This document shows positions 52,035 to 60,387 of a stretch of 64,000 bases of DNA, in pieces (within the stretch, counting starts at the first letter, position 1; each line of letters begins with the position of its first letter). Below the pieces are notes generated by a model. It had not been told where the DNA came from, searched no databases, and saw only the letters and a list, made by a program, of their open reading frames with translations. This DNA comes from Poindextera sp036494815 (GTDB lineage Bacteria > Pseudomonadota > Alphaproteobacteria > Caulobacterales > Caulobacteraceae). A program made the translations under genes and the position numbers. The stretch covers positions 1 through 64,000 of the forward strand of contig DASXNV010000088.1 of assembly GCA_036494815.1 (NCBI GenBank). The letters are read 5' to 3'.

Positions 52035-53390
52035 TCACTTGCCGATGCAGAATCGCGCAAACACCCGATCCAGCACGTCCTCAGCATCGATCCTTCCCCC
52101 GACCCGCGCCAGACAGCGGGCCGCTAACCGCACATCCTCTGCCGCAAGCTCGACCTCGAACCGGCCCTCCAGTTCCGCCAGGGCGCGCAGAAGATGGTCC
52201 CGCGCGTCGGTCAGATCCCGGCGGTGCCGCGCCCGCGTCGCCGCCGGAAATTCCGCACCGGATAGCTCGTCGATGACCCGCGCTGTCAATCGATCGGACA
52301 TGGCCTGAAAACCTTGGCCTGATCTGAGGGACAGGTTCAAAAACTCCAGGCCCAGAGAGGCCGCCCAGGACCGCGCCGCACCACCGCCGGCGCCGCCATC
52401 CAGATCGCTCTTGTTGAGAAGCACGAGGTCTCCCGACCGAGCCCATTCGGTCACCGCCCGCCATTCGTCGCCAGCCGCCGCCGCATCCACGACCAAGAGC
52501 CGTAAGTCCGCGCGGGCGGCGCGGTCCGAAGCGCGGCGAACACCCTCAACCTCAATCAGGTCAACGGACTCCCGCAGCCCTGCCGTATCGGCCACAAGAA
52601 CGCGGAAGCCGGCCAGGTCGAGAGCCACTTCGATCACGTCCCGCGTGGTGCCGGGTGTCGGGGTGACGATGGCGGCGTCGGAGCCCGCCAGGGCGTTGAG
52701 CAGGCTGGACTTGCCGGCGTTGGGCGCGCCGATCAGGGCGATGCGGAACCCCTCGCGCACCCGCTCGCCGCGCGCGCCATCGGCCAGGGCTGCGTCCAGA
52801 TCCGCGGCGACCCGCAAGATCGGCGCCCGGGCCTCGGCCGCGACGGTCTCTGGCACGTCTTCATCCGGAAAATCGACCGCGGCCTCAAGACCGGCCATGG
52901 CGTCGATCAGGGCTTCCCGCCAGGCCGCATGTCGACCGGATAGCTCCCCGTCCAGCTGGGCCAGGGCCTGCCGGCGCTGCGCCTCAGTTTCCGCATCGAC
53001 CAGATCGGCCACCGCCTCGGCCTGCGCCAGATCGAGCCGGCCATGCTCGAAGGCCCGGCGAGTGAATTCCCCCGGTTCGGCCAAGCGGAGCCCCAACCCA
53101 ACGAGGGCCTCGATCACAGCTTCGGTCACCGCCGCGCCGCCATGCAGGTGCAGCTCGGCGCTATCCTCCCCCGTGAAACTCGCCGGCCCAGGAAACCAGA
53201 GCACCAGGGCCTGGTCCAGCACCGCGCCATCGCCCGGCCGGCGCAGATCCCGCAAACTGGCGCGACGCGGGCGCAAAGCGCCAGGCGTCAGCTCGGCTAT
53301 AGCCTGGCGCGTCCCGGGTCCCGAAAGCCGGACCACCGCAACGGCGGCGCGGCCCGCAGCGGTGGCGGGGGCGAAGATCGTGTCCGACAT
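52035..53390 (-). CDS. mnmE: tRNA modification GTPase MnmE (TrmE)
   Basis: 451 aa. Partner of MnmG in cmnm5U synthesis. The N-terminal tetrahydrofolate-binding domain (SDTIFAPATAAGRAAVAVVR), a helical domain, and the inserted G domain are all seen. G1 is GAPNAGKSSLLN, G3 DTAGLRE and G4 LLNKSDLD. The C-terminus ends in CIGK, the catalytic-Cys motif of MnmE. Its stop codon lies two bases from parS site 2. The order mnmE-mnmG-rsmG-parA-parB is typical of origin-proximal DNA. Confidence 0.97.
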   Translation of the reverse strand: MSDTIFAPATAAGRAAVAVVRLSGPGTRQAIAELTPGALRPRRASLRDLRRPGDGAVLDQALVLWFPGPASFTGEDSAELHLHGGAAVTEAVIEALVGLGLRLAEPGEFTRRAFEHGRLDLAQAEAVADLVDAETEAQRRQALAQLDGELSGRHAAWREALIDAMAGLEAAVDFPDEDVPETVAAEARAPILRVAADLDAALADGARGERVREGFRIALIGAPNAGKSSLLNALAGSDAAIVTPTPGTTRDVIEVALDLAGFRVLVADTAGLRESVDLIEVEGVRRASDRAARADLRLLVVDAAAAGDEWRAVTEWARSGDLVLLNKSDLDGGAGGGAARSWAASLGLEFLNLSLRSGQGFQAMSDRLTARVIDELSGAEFPAATRARHRRDLTDARDHLLRALAELEGRFEVELAAEDVRLAARCLARVGGRIDAEDVLDRVFARFCIGK

Positions 53391-53410
53391 CCCGCTTCAG
53401 CCTCGGGCGC

Positions 53411-53647
53411 TCAGCCCTTGGTTCCACCGGCCGCGGCCATCATCAGTTTGCGGAACTGTTCCTGGGCGGCGCCGCCAAAGGCCATCCAGTTCTTCATCAG
53501 TTCGTCCGGCTGCAGGGCGGCCATGTTGTCCTTCAGCCGCACCTGCATCTCGCTGACCAGTTGCTCATTCAGTGCGGTGACATCCGGCAGGCCCAGAAAG
53601 GCCCGCGCCTCCTGCGGCGTGCACTCGACATTGACCGTCGCCTTCAT
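53411..53647 (-). CDS. Small DUF6489-like protein
   Basis: 78 aa from the ATG at 53647, which has a near-ideal GGAGG ribosome site. KATVNVECTPQEARAFLGLP begins it and the rest is helical with ALQPDELMKNWMAFGGAAQE; the sequence fits the alphaproteobacterial DUF6489 family of unknown function. It sits 20 bases upstream of mnmE and is probably cotranscribed. It also resembles short phasin-like proteins in being helical with a Gly-rich end, but that is only an impression. Confidence 0.75.
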   Translation of the reverse strand: MKATVNVECTPQEARAFLGLPDVTALNEQLVSEMQVRLKDNMAALQPDELMKNWMAFGGAAQEQFRKLMMAAAGGTKG

Positions 53648-53778
53648 GGCCACCTCCACCGAATCCCGCAAAACGCGAGAGCCACAACTTTGTTATGAGC
53701 CTTTCCCGGCCCCACGCGCTAGAGGCATTGCCGCACCGATTGAATCAATCCGCCACCCGACCGGACGCAAGGACACCC

Positions 53779-54477
53779 ATGACCGACGAACGTCTCACCA
53801 TCACCACCCCCGCCGGATCGTTCAAGGCCTATGTGGCTCGGCCCGACGCCAAGTCGGCCCCGGCTATTGTCGTCATTCAGGAGATCTTTGGGGTCAACGC
53901 TGTGATGCGCGGGGTCTGTGACGACCTCGCCGACCAGGGTTTCATCGCCATCTGCCCCGACCTGTTCTGGCGGATCGAACCTGGAATCGACATCACCGAT
54001 CAGAGCGACGCCGAGTGGAAGAGGGCCTTCGAACTCTACAATGCTTTCGACGTCGACGCCGGAGTGGGCGACATCGACGCCACTATTGATCTGATCCGCG
54101 GCGACCCTCAGTGCAGCGGCAAGGTAGGCGCCGTTGGCTTCTGCCTTGGTGGCCTGCTCTCCTATTTGACCGCCACCCGCACCGGTAGCGATGCGAGCGT
54201 CGCCTATTACGGCGTCGGCATCGACAAGTTCACTGGCGAGGCCGTAAAGCTGGTCCATCCCCTGATGCTGCACATCGCCGAGGAGGACCAGTTCGTGCCG
54301 AAGCCGGCGCAGGAGCTGATCCTGACCGCGCTCAAGAACCACGCCCACATCGAGATCCATACCTATCCCGGCCGCGACCACGCCTTTGCCCGAAAAGGAG
54401 GTGAGCACTATGACGCTCACGACGCCGGCTTAGCCAACCAAAGAACTCTGGACTTCTTCAGGGTCGCCCTGGGCTGA
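53779..54477 (+). CDS. Dienelactone-hydrolase-family protein
   Basis: 232 aa alpha/beta hydrolase with AAGGAC before the ATG. The nucleophile is Cys in GAVGFCLGGLLS, as in dienelactone hydrolase (Cys-His-Asp triad). The His lies in GRDHAFARKGGEHY and the Asp in EEDQFVPKP. QEIFGVNAVMRGVCDDLA is the family's first half. The natural substrate is unclear; many members act on esters outside aromatic breakdown. parS site 3 follows the stop by five bases. Confidence 0.92.
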   Translation: MTDERLTITTPAGSFKAYVARPDAKSAPAIVVIQEIFGVNAVMRGVCDDLADQGFIAICPDLFWRIEPGIDITDQSDAEWKRAFELYNAFDVDAGVGDIDATIDLIRGDPQCSGKVGAVGFCLGGLLSYLTATRTGSDASVAYYGVGIDKFTGEAVKLVHPLMLHIAEEDQFVPKPAQELILTALKNHAHIEIHTYPGRDHAFARKGGEHYDAHDAGLANQRTLDFFRVALG

Positions 54478-54482
54478 ATAGA

Positions 54483-54498
54483 TGTTTCACGTGAAACA
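54483..54498. other. parS site 3
   Basis: TGTTTCACGTGAAACA is the canonical parS palindrome and is extended to 20 bases by GA/TC flanks. It lies just after the dienelactone-hydrolase gene, 2.5 kb from sites 1 and 2 and about 5.4 kb from the origin region. Confidence 0.95.
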
Positions 54499-54505
54499 TC
54501 TTCAA

Positions 54506-54528
54506 GGCTCGGCTAACAGAGCCGAGCC
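54506..54528. repeat. Short perfect hairpin next to parS 3
   Basis: GGCTCGGCT and AGCCGAGCC flank a 5-nt loop. There is no T-tract on either strand, so it is a weak terminator candidate for the hydrolase gene. It starts only eight bases after parS. Confidence 0.5.
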
Positions 54529-54624
54529 AACAACACGACACCGATCCTTCGCATAGATGTCTCTCGCCGCCCCGGCGCGCCTGGCCACCGCCGCGCCAGA
54601 CCAAACCCGTTACAGGAGCAAACC

Positions 54625-55596
54625 ATGCTGGCGATCCAGGCGACCAAGACCGGCGGCCCCGAGGTGCTCGAGGCTATCGACTTGCCGACGCCCGAACCCG
54701 GGCCCGGCCAAATCCTGGTTCGCCATCGGGCCGTCGGGCTCAACTTCATCGACACCTACCAGCGTTCCGGGCTCTATCCGATCAAGTTCCCCGCCGTGCT
54801 CGGACAGGAAGGGGCGGGGATCATCGAGGCCGTCGGACAGGGCGTCACTCGCTTCAAGGAGGGCGATCGCGTCGCCTATGGCTCGGGTCCGCTCGGCGCC
54901 TATGCCGAAGCCCACGTAGTCCCGGCCGACAGAGCGGTGAAAGTGCCCGCCGGCATCCCCCTGGAGACCGCTGCCGCGATCATGCTCAAGGGCATGACCG
55001 CCGAGTTCCTTCTGCGTCGCTGCCACACCGTCTTGTCCGGCGAGACCATATTAGTCCATGCCGCGGCGGGCGGGGTCGGCACATTGATGACTCAATGGGC
55101 CAGCGCCCTGGGCGCCCATGTGATCGGCACGGTCGGTTCCACGGCCAAGGCCGAACTCGCCCGCGCCCACGGCTGCCAGCATGTGATCCTCTATCGCGAG
55201 GAAGACGTGACCGCCCGCGTGCGCGAGATCACTGGCGGCAAAGGGGTGCCCGTGGTCTATGATGGGGTAGGGGCGGCGACCTTCGAGGCCAGCCTGGCCA
55301 GCCTGGCCCGGCGCGGCATGTTGGTCAGCTATGGCAATGCTTCTGGCCCGGCGCCGGCGATCGAACCGGCGAGATTGGCCCGTGGCGGCTCGTTGTTCCT
55401 GACCCGGCCGACCCTGTTCGACTATATCGCCACGTCTCCCGAGCTGGACTCCAGCGCAGCGGCGGTGTTCGAGGTGGTCGCTTCGGGCGCGGTCAAGGTC
55501 GAAATCGGCCAGACGTTTCCCCTGGCTGACGCCCGCCGGGCGCACGAGGCGCTCGAGGGGCGGGAGACGACCGGGGCGAGTTTGTTGCTGCCCTAG
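54625..55596 (+). CDS. qor: NADPH:quinone oxidoreductase (zeta-crystallin-like)
   Basis: 323 aa with AGGAG before the ATG. Zinc-free medium-chain dehydrogenase. The N-terminal substrate domain shows VGLNFIDTYQRSGLYP and LGQEGAGIIEAVGQGV. The NADPH-binding motif VHAAAGGVGTLMTQWA is in the second domain. The family makes one-electron or two-electron reductions of quinones. It is convergent with rho, leaving about 115 bp that hold a palindromic repeat. Confidence 0.95.
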   Translation: MLAIQATKTGGPEVLEAIDLPTPEPGPGQILVRHRAVGLNFIDTYQRSGLYPIKFPAVLGQEGAGIIEAVGQGVTRFKEGDRVAYGSGPLGAYAEAHVVPADRAVKVPAGIPLETAAAIMLKGMTAEFLLRRCHTVLSGETILVHAAAGGVGTLMTQWASALGAHVIGTVGSTAKAELARAHGCQHVILYREEDVTARVREITGGKGVPVVYDGVGAATFEASLASLARRGMLVSYGNASGPAPAIEPARLARGGSLFLTRPTLFDYIATSPELDSSAAAVFEVVASGAVKVEIGQTFPLADARRAHEALEGRETTGASLLLP

Positions 55597-55629
55597 AGAC
55601 GGACCACAGCATCTGCGCCGGTTGCTAGT

Positions 55630-55672
55630 CCTCATGCCCGGAGGCCCACTGGGCGGGCGTCTCAGGATGAGG
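55630..55672. repeat. CCTCAT...ATGAGG palindromic repeat
   Basis: CCTCAT and ATGAGG border a 43-base segment between the convergent qor and rho genes, with a GCCC/GGGC core inside. It resembles the CCTCATCCTGAGG-type REP elements common in Caulobacterales. It may help end transcription from both sides. Confidence 0.5.
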
Positions 55673-55711
55673 GTGGATGGGCGATGCGCAGAGACACCAA
55701 GGAGAAGGCCT

Positions 55712-57109
55712 CTACGTATTCATCGACTGGAAGAAGTCTGCATTGTTTTTGCTTTGACGCAGCTTGTCCATCAGGAATTCGATCGCATCCTGCGGCCCCA
55801 TGGGGTTGAGGATACGGCGCAGGACGTAGGTCTTCTGCAGGATATCCTTGGGCGTGATGAGCTCTTCCTTACGCGTCCCGGACTTGAGGATGTCGATGGC
55901 CGGGAAGATCCGCTTGTCGGCGACCTTGCGGTCGAGAATGATTTCCGAGTTACCGGTGCCCTTGAACTCTTCGAAGATCACTTCGTCCATCCGCGAGCCA
56001 GTCTCGATCAGGGCCGTGGCGATGATGGTCAGCGAGCCGCCTTCTTCCACGTTCCGCGCGGCGCCGAAAAAGCGCTTGGGGCGCTGCAGGGCGTTGGCGT
56101 CGACACCACCGGTCAGCACCTTGCCTGATGACGGCACCACCGTGTTGTAGGCGCGGCCGAGGCGGGTGACCGAATCCAAAAGGATGATCACGTCGCGCTT
56201 GTGTTCGACCAGGCGCTTGGCCTTTTCGATCACCATCTCGGCGACCTGCACGTGGCGAGTGGCGGGTTCGTCGAAGGTCGAGGCGATCACTTCGCCCTTC
56301 ACCGTGCGCTGCATGTCGGTGACTTCTTCCGGCCGTTCATCGATCAGCAACACGATCAGATAGGCTTCCGGGTGGTTGGCGGCGATGGACTTGGCGATGT
56401 TCTGCAACATCACCGTCTTACCCACCCGCGGCGGAGCGACGATCAGGCAGCGCTGGCCTTTGCCCAGGGGCGCCACGATATCGATGATCCGGCCCGAGCG
56501 ATCCTTCAGGGTCGGATCTTCGATCTCCATGGTCAGCCGCTCTTCGGGATAGAGCGGGGTTAGGTTGTCGAACGCAACCTTGTGACGGACATTGTCGGGG
56601 CTTTCGAAATTGACCTGATCGACCTTGACCAGGGCGAAATAGCGTTCGCCTTCGCGAGGCGAGCGCACGCCGCCGTCCACGGTGTCGCCGGTGCGCAGGC
56701 CGAACTTTCGGATCTGCGACGGCGAGACGTAAATGTCGTCGGGACCAGCCAGGTAGTTGGCTTCCGGGCTGCGCAGGAAGCCGAAGCCGTCCTGCACCAC
56801 TTCCAAGGTCCCGCTGCCGGAGATTTCGACGCCTTCCTCGGCCAGGGCCTTGAGGATGGCGAACATCATGTCCTGCTTGAGCATCGAGTTGGCGTTCTCG
56901 ATCTCCAGGGACTCGGCGAAAGTCACCAGGTCGGCTGGTGACTTCTCTTTGAGCTGCTGCAGCGACATGCGCGTCAGGCCCATGGCGGCGATGGCCTGGC
57001 TGGCGGCGGAAGGCCCCTCGTCGGCGCCGTTGTCGCTGGCGTCGTTCCCTTCACCGAGAACGTCTTCGATGATGGGGTCGATAAGGGTGTCGATGGGTTC
57101 GTCTTGCAT
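55712..57109 (-). CDS. rho: Transcription termination factor Rho
   Basis: 465 aa, usual length for the group with a short acidic N-terminus. Rho_N helix (MSLQQLKEKSPADLVTFAE) is followed by the RNA-binding CSD (GTLEVVQDGFGFLRSPEANY) with the Q-loop/R-loop. The RecA-like ATPase has Walker A APPRVGKTVMLQ and Walker B DVIILLDSVTRLGR. A hexameric RNA helicase that ends transcripts; it should matter here because several convergent gene pairs in the window lack hairpins. The 260-bp leader may allow self-control. Confidence 0.98.
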   Translation of the reverse strand: MQDEPIDTLIDPIIEDVLGEGNDASDNGADEGPSAASQAIAAMGLTRMSLQQLKEKSPADLVTFAESLEIENANSMLKQDMMFAILKALAEEGVEISGSGTLEVVQDGFGFLRSPEANYLAGPDDIYVSPSQIRKFGLRTGDTVDGGVRSPREGERYFALVKVDQVNFESPDNVRHKVAFDNLTPLYPEERLTMEIEDPTLKDRSGRIIDIVAPLGKGQRCLIVAPPRVGKTVMLQNIAKSIAANHPEAYLIVLLIDERPEEVTDMQRTVKGEVIASTFDEPATRHVQVAEMVIEKAKRLVEHKRDVIILLDSVTRLGRAYNTVVPSSGKVLTGGVDANALQRPKRFFGAARNVEEGGSLTIIATALIETGSRMDEVIFEEFKGTGNSEIILDRKVADKRIFPAIDILKSGTRKEELITPKDILQKTYVLRRILNPMGPQDAIEFLMDKLRQSKNNADFFQSMNT

Positions 57110-57370
57110 AGGAATAAAACTCTATTTCTGGATCGCGCACGGCGACCGTTAGGCTCTGGAGTGAGCCCGATCTGATTTCGATGTCGCGCCGGGATCGATT
57201 GAAACCGGCGCCGATGGGGGGGTTCGGATCTAGAGGCGTCCCGGACGGGCGCGGATCCGAAAGAAGAAGGGCGGCGCGGCGCAAGGCCTCGCTTCACAGT
57301 CAGCGGAACCACAAGCCGCCGGTCAGGTCAAGCGGGGCCTTTGCAGAAGGCTATGGTCCGCCTCGCCAGC

Positions 57371-57832
57371 CTAGCCATGAATCCCGCCGAATTTGGTGGT
57401 CACCGACAGCACGATGACGATGGCCAACAGGAAAGGGATCTCGTTGGTCATGCGCCAGAACCGCTCTGAGCGAGTGTTGCGGTTTTCCGCGAAAGCCCGG
57501 CGGGCGCCGGCCAGAAAGCCGTGCCAACCGAACAGCACGACCAGCGCCGCGATCTTGGTCAGCATCCACGGGCTCATCCAGAAGTGGTGACCCAGCCGCT
57601 GAAGGTCAATCCCGACCAGGGCGCCGCCGAACAACAGGGTCATGACCATGGCCGGGTTGATGATGATTCGCAGCAGTTTGCGTTCCATCACTTTGAAGGT
57701 CTCGTCCATCTCCGAACCCGGCGTGGCGCGGGTGTGGTAGGCGAACAGGCGCGGCAGATAGAGCATCCCCGCCATCCAGGCTATCACAGCCACGATGTGC
57801 AGGCCGCGGATCAGGTCGAAATGCTCGATCAC
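57371..57832 (-). CDS. hemJ: Protoporphyrinogen IX oxidase HemJ
   Basis: 153 aa, four membrane helices. The conserved His is in DLIRGLHIVAVIAWMAGMLYLPRLF, and Arg in FAYHTRA; the TMs and KFGGIHG end match the HemJ (formerly UPF0093) family. It makes protoporphyrin IX from protoporphyrinogen in the inner membrane, one step before ferrochelatase. GTG start overlapping the hemH stop (GTGA), so hemE-hemH-hemJ are one coupled unit. Confidence 0.93.
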   Translation of the reverse strand: MIEHFDLIRGLHIVAVIAWMAGMLYLPRLFAYHTRATPGSEMDETFKVMERKLLRIIINPAMVMTLLFGGALVGIDLQRLGHHFWMSPWMLTKIAALVVLFGWHGFLAGARRAFAENRNTRSERFWRMTNEIPFLLAIVIVLSVTTKFGGIHG

Positions 57833-58890
57833 CGGGCGGTCTCCTCAGGGAGGTTCGGGCACTTCACCCAACAGGCTTCACAGGCATAGTTGGATCCCAG
57901 CCCGACGCCAACCGGTCGGTCCAGGGCGGCAGTGACCGAGTCGGCCAGACCGCCGATAAAAGCCTCGTGCAGGCCCAGGGCTGGAACCCGGACATAGGTC
58001 GGGCAGCCGAGCTTGTGAGCCAACTCGGCATAGTCGCGATCGAGCTCCACCAGGGTCTCGATATGTTCCGAGACAAAGGCGATCGGCGTAATCACGACAC
58101 CCAGACCCTCCTTCGCCGCCTCGACGATGGCCTCTGGCGTCGACGGGCCAAGCCATTTCAGCGGCCCGACGCGGCTCTGATAACAGACCTTCCAATCCCA
58201 GTCGTCGCCCAGCCTCGCTGCTACAGCCGCCGCCGTGGCCTCGATCTGGGCCTGATAGGGATCGCCAGCCTCGATCACCTTTTCCGGCAAGCCGTGGGCC
58301 GAAAAAAACAGGCGCACATTCTTGGGCCGTCCGGCCTGGTCCCAGGCGGCCAAAATGCGCTGGACGTGCGCCTCGATAAACCCGTCCTGGACGGGATAGC
58401 AACAAACCGCCCGGCTGCGCCCCGGACCCCTGTAGGCCTTGGCCCAGGCTTTCAATGACGACGCGGTGGTGGTGGTCGAATACTGCGGATAGAGCGGCAG
58501 AAGCACGATCTCGTCCGGCTCGAATTGCGCCACCGCCTGTGCGGTCTCGTCACTGAACGGCCGCCAATAGCGCATGGCGACAAAGGTGCTTACCGTGCAG
58601 TTCGGCGCCCGCGCCGCGAGCACCGCCCTCAGGGCGTCGGCCTGGGCCTGGGTCTCGGCCAAGAGCGGCGAGCCGCCGCCCATCAAGGCATAGTTGGCCT
58701 GGGCGGAACGCTCACGCAGCCTGGAGATCAGCATAGCCAGGGGATAGCGGACCAGGGCCGGCGCCGCAATGATCGCCGGATCGGCGAACAGGTTGAACAG
58801 GAACGGCCGCACCGCCTTGAGCCGATCCGGCCCACCCAGATTGAACAGGACCACCGCAACCCGCTTTGCCGGTCCAACGTCCCTGGCCAT
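57829..58890 (-). CDS. hemH: Ferrochelatase
   Basis: 353 aa from the ATG at 58890 that overlaps the hemE stop. Inserts ferrous iron into protoporphyrin IX. The catalytic His region is VRLFFSAHGLPEKVIEAGDPY and the conserved Glu region VSEHIETLVELDRDYAEL. The C-terminus ends NYACEACWVKCPNLPEET, a cluster of three closely spaced cysteines. Some alphaproteobacterial ferrochelatases carry a [2Fe-2S] cluster using such Cys residues, which may be the case here. Confidence 0.97.
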   Translation of the reverse strand: MARDVGPAKRVAVVLFNLGGPDRLKAVRPFLFNLFADPAIIAAPALVRYPLAMLISRLRERSAQANYALMGGGSPLLAETQAQADALRAVLAARAPNCTVSTFVAMRYWRPFSDETAQAVAQFEPDEIVLLPLYPQYSTTTTASSLKAWAKAYRGPGRSRAVCCYPVQDGFIEAHVQRILAAWDQAGRPKNVRLFFSAHGLPEKVIEAGDPYQAQIEATAAAVAARLGDDWDWKVCYQSRVGPLKWLGPSTPEAIVEAAKEGLGVVITPIAFVSEHIETLVELDRDYAELAHKLGCPTYVRVPALGLHEAFIGGLADSVTAALDRPVGVGLGSNYACEACWVKCPNLPEETAR

Positions 58891-59936
58891 CAACCAGCTT
58901 TCTCGCCAGTGACACGGGCGAGCACCTGTTCCACATGGGCGATGGGCGTGTCCGGCAGAATGCCGTGCCCGAGGTTGAAGATATAGCGGCCGTCGCCCCA
59001 CTGCTCGAGCAGTTGGTCGACACGGCGGTCCAGCCCCACCCCGCCCGCCCGCAACAGCAGCGGGTCCAGGGCGCCCTGAATGGTCACGCTCTGTTGCAGC
59101 CTTTTTCCCAAGGCCGCGCTGGCCTGCACGTCCAGCCCAACCCCGTCGACTCCGGCGTTCGCCGCATAGGCCTCGACCAGGCACCCGGCGCCGCGCGGAA
59201 AACCGATTACGGGGACGGTCACGCCGGCGGCCCTGAGACCGGCGACGATCTTAGCGTGAGGCCGGGTGACGATGCGCTCGAACACATCCTCAGGCAGGGT
59301 CTCGGCCCAGGATTCGAACAGTTGCAGGGTTTGAGCCCCAGCCTTGGCCTGCATGACCAAATAGCGAATTGTGGCCTGGACCAGGATTTCGATCAGGGCG
59401 TCCAGGTCGTCGGGCTTTTGGAAGGCGAAGCTGCGCGCTCCAGAGCGGTCGCTGGAGCGGCCTTCAATCATATAGGTGGCGACGGTCCAGGGCGCCCCGG
59501 CGAAGCCGATCAGGGCCCGCTCTGGGTCCAGCATTGTGCGAACCAGGCTGAGGGTCTCGCCCACGGCGGCAAGACGGGCTGTCGACGCCTCAATCTCCCC
59601 TCGCAAAGCCTCTAGTTCTGGCAGGGCTCCAAGCCTCGGGCCCTCGCCGGTTTCGAACCAGACAGACTGGCCCAGCGCCTGGGGGAGCAGCAGGATGTCC
59701 GCGAACACGATGGCCGCGTCATAGGCAAAGCGCCGCATGGGCTGGAGGGTCGCCTCCGCCGCCATCTGCGGATTGAGGCAGAAGCTGATGAAGTCCGGCG
59801 CCTTGGTGCGCAGCTCGCGATATTCCGGCAGATAGCGCCCGGCCTGCCGCATGAACCAGATTGGCGGTCGGTCGACGGCCTCGCTGGTCAGAGCCTTGAG
59901 AAATCGAGGGGTGGGGGAGGGCGAGGCGGCGTTCAT
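58890..59936 (-). CDS. hemE: Uroporphyrinogen decarboxylase
   Basis: 348 aa from the ATG at 59936; an in-frame start at 59984 would add 16 residues of unlikely sequence. Removes four carboxyls from uroporphyrinogen III. PPIWFMRQAGRYLPEYRELR near the start is the signature, with the substrate Arg and Asp (VFADILLLPQALGQ). It is the first gene of hemE-hemH-hemJ and borders the replication origin on its left, just as in Caulobacter, where hemE transcription runs away from the origin. Confidence 0.97.
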   Translation of the reverse strand: MNAASPSPTPRFLKALTSEAVDRPPIWFMRQAGRYLPEYRELRTKAPDFISFCLNPQMAAEATLQPMRRFAYDAAIVFADILLLPQALGQSVWFETGEGPRLGALPELEALRGEIEASTARLAAVGETLSLVRTMLDPERALIGFAGAPWTVATYMIEGRSSDRSGARSFAFQKPDDLDALIEILVQATIRYLVMQAKAGAQTLQLFESWAETLPEDVFERIVTRPHAKIVAGLRAAGVTVPVIGFPRGAGCLVEAYAANAGVDGVGLDVQASAALGKRLQQSVTIQGALDPLLLRAGGVGLDRRVDQLLEQWGDGRYIFNLGHGILPDTPIAHVEQVLARVTGEKAG

Positions 59937-59994
59937 CGCTCGTCTTAAACCCCGGAGAGCTCCAAGGCTCAAGTCCGAGAGCAAGCCTTATATC

Positions 59995-60009
59995 TTAAAG
60001 AAAGACTAA
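59995..60009. promoter_or_regulatory. CtrA box in the origin, left
   Basis: TTAA-N7-CTAA, seven of eight fixed bases of the CtrA consensus, in the AT-rich left end of the origin, 59 bases before hemE. In Caulobacter, CtrA bound at such boxes blocks origin firing. Confidence 0.6.
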
Positions 60010-60046
60010 GAAGGTTGAGGTGGAAGAGGGTAGGGCCAGGGACTTG

Positions 60047-60055
60047 AGTGGATAA
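60047..60055 (-). other. DnaA box
   Basis: Reads TTATCCACT on the minus strand, eight of nine bases of the DnaA consensus TTATCCACA. It is the best match in the origin gap. Confidence 0.65.
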
Positions 60056-60127
60056 CTCCCGGGAAGTGAACCCGAGTCACCGTTCTTCAAACCGCTGCGA
60101 CCAAATGTCCACCGCGGCGGACTGGGC

Positions 60128-60136
60128 TGTGGAAAG
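60128..60136 (-). other. Weak DnaA-like box
   Basis: Reads CTTTCCACA on the minus strand, seven of nine to the consensus. Caulobacter origins rely on several weak DnaA sites, so this may count. Confidence 0.35.
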
Positions 60137-60165
60137 CGGGGATAGATCTCAAGGCAGCGAATTTC

Positions 60166-60180
60166 TTAACAAAAGGTAAA
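60166..60180. promoter_or_regulatory. CtrA box in the origin, middle
   Basis: TTAA-N7-TAAA, seven of eight fixed bases of the CtrA consensus, in the centre of the putative origin between two GANTC sites. Confidence 0.6.
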
Positions 60181-60372
60181 CGGCCCTTGGGGGCGACTCA
60201 GGGAGGCGGGGATCGGCGCCCAATCGGTGAACTATGACATTCCGATGACAGTTTGTCGCATCCGGTCTGGGGAAGAAGAGCGCGACAAAAGCCGATCCAT
60301 CCCAATGCGGCTTGGCAAACCGGTCACGAGCGGCTTTTCTCCCCAACCATCCCCTACTCCACCCGCCATGTG

Positions 60373-60387
60373 TTAACGATTCGTTAA
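60373..60387. promoter_or_regulatory. Perfect CtrA box in the origin, right
   Basis: TTAACGATTCGTTAA is a full TTAA-N7-TTAA site and is itself nearly palindromic. The spacer contains GATTC, a CcrM methylation site. It lies 56 bases before ppsR, so it may also control that operon. Confidence 0.85.

Noticed and set aside
51110..52276. Plus-strand open frame across mnmG and the parS gap
   Set aside because: Antisense to mnmG with a low-complexity, Arg/Gly-rich product. It also reads through both parS sites.
52411..53556. Plus-strand open frame of 381 codons across mnmE
   Set aside because: Product is almost all Ser/Arg/Ala/Pro, typical of an out-of-frame shadow of mnmE.
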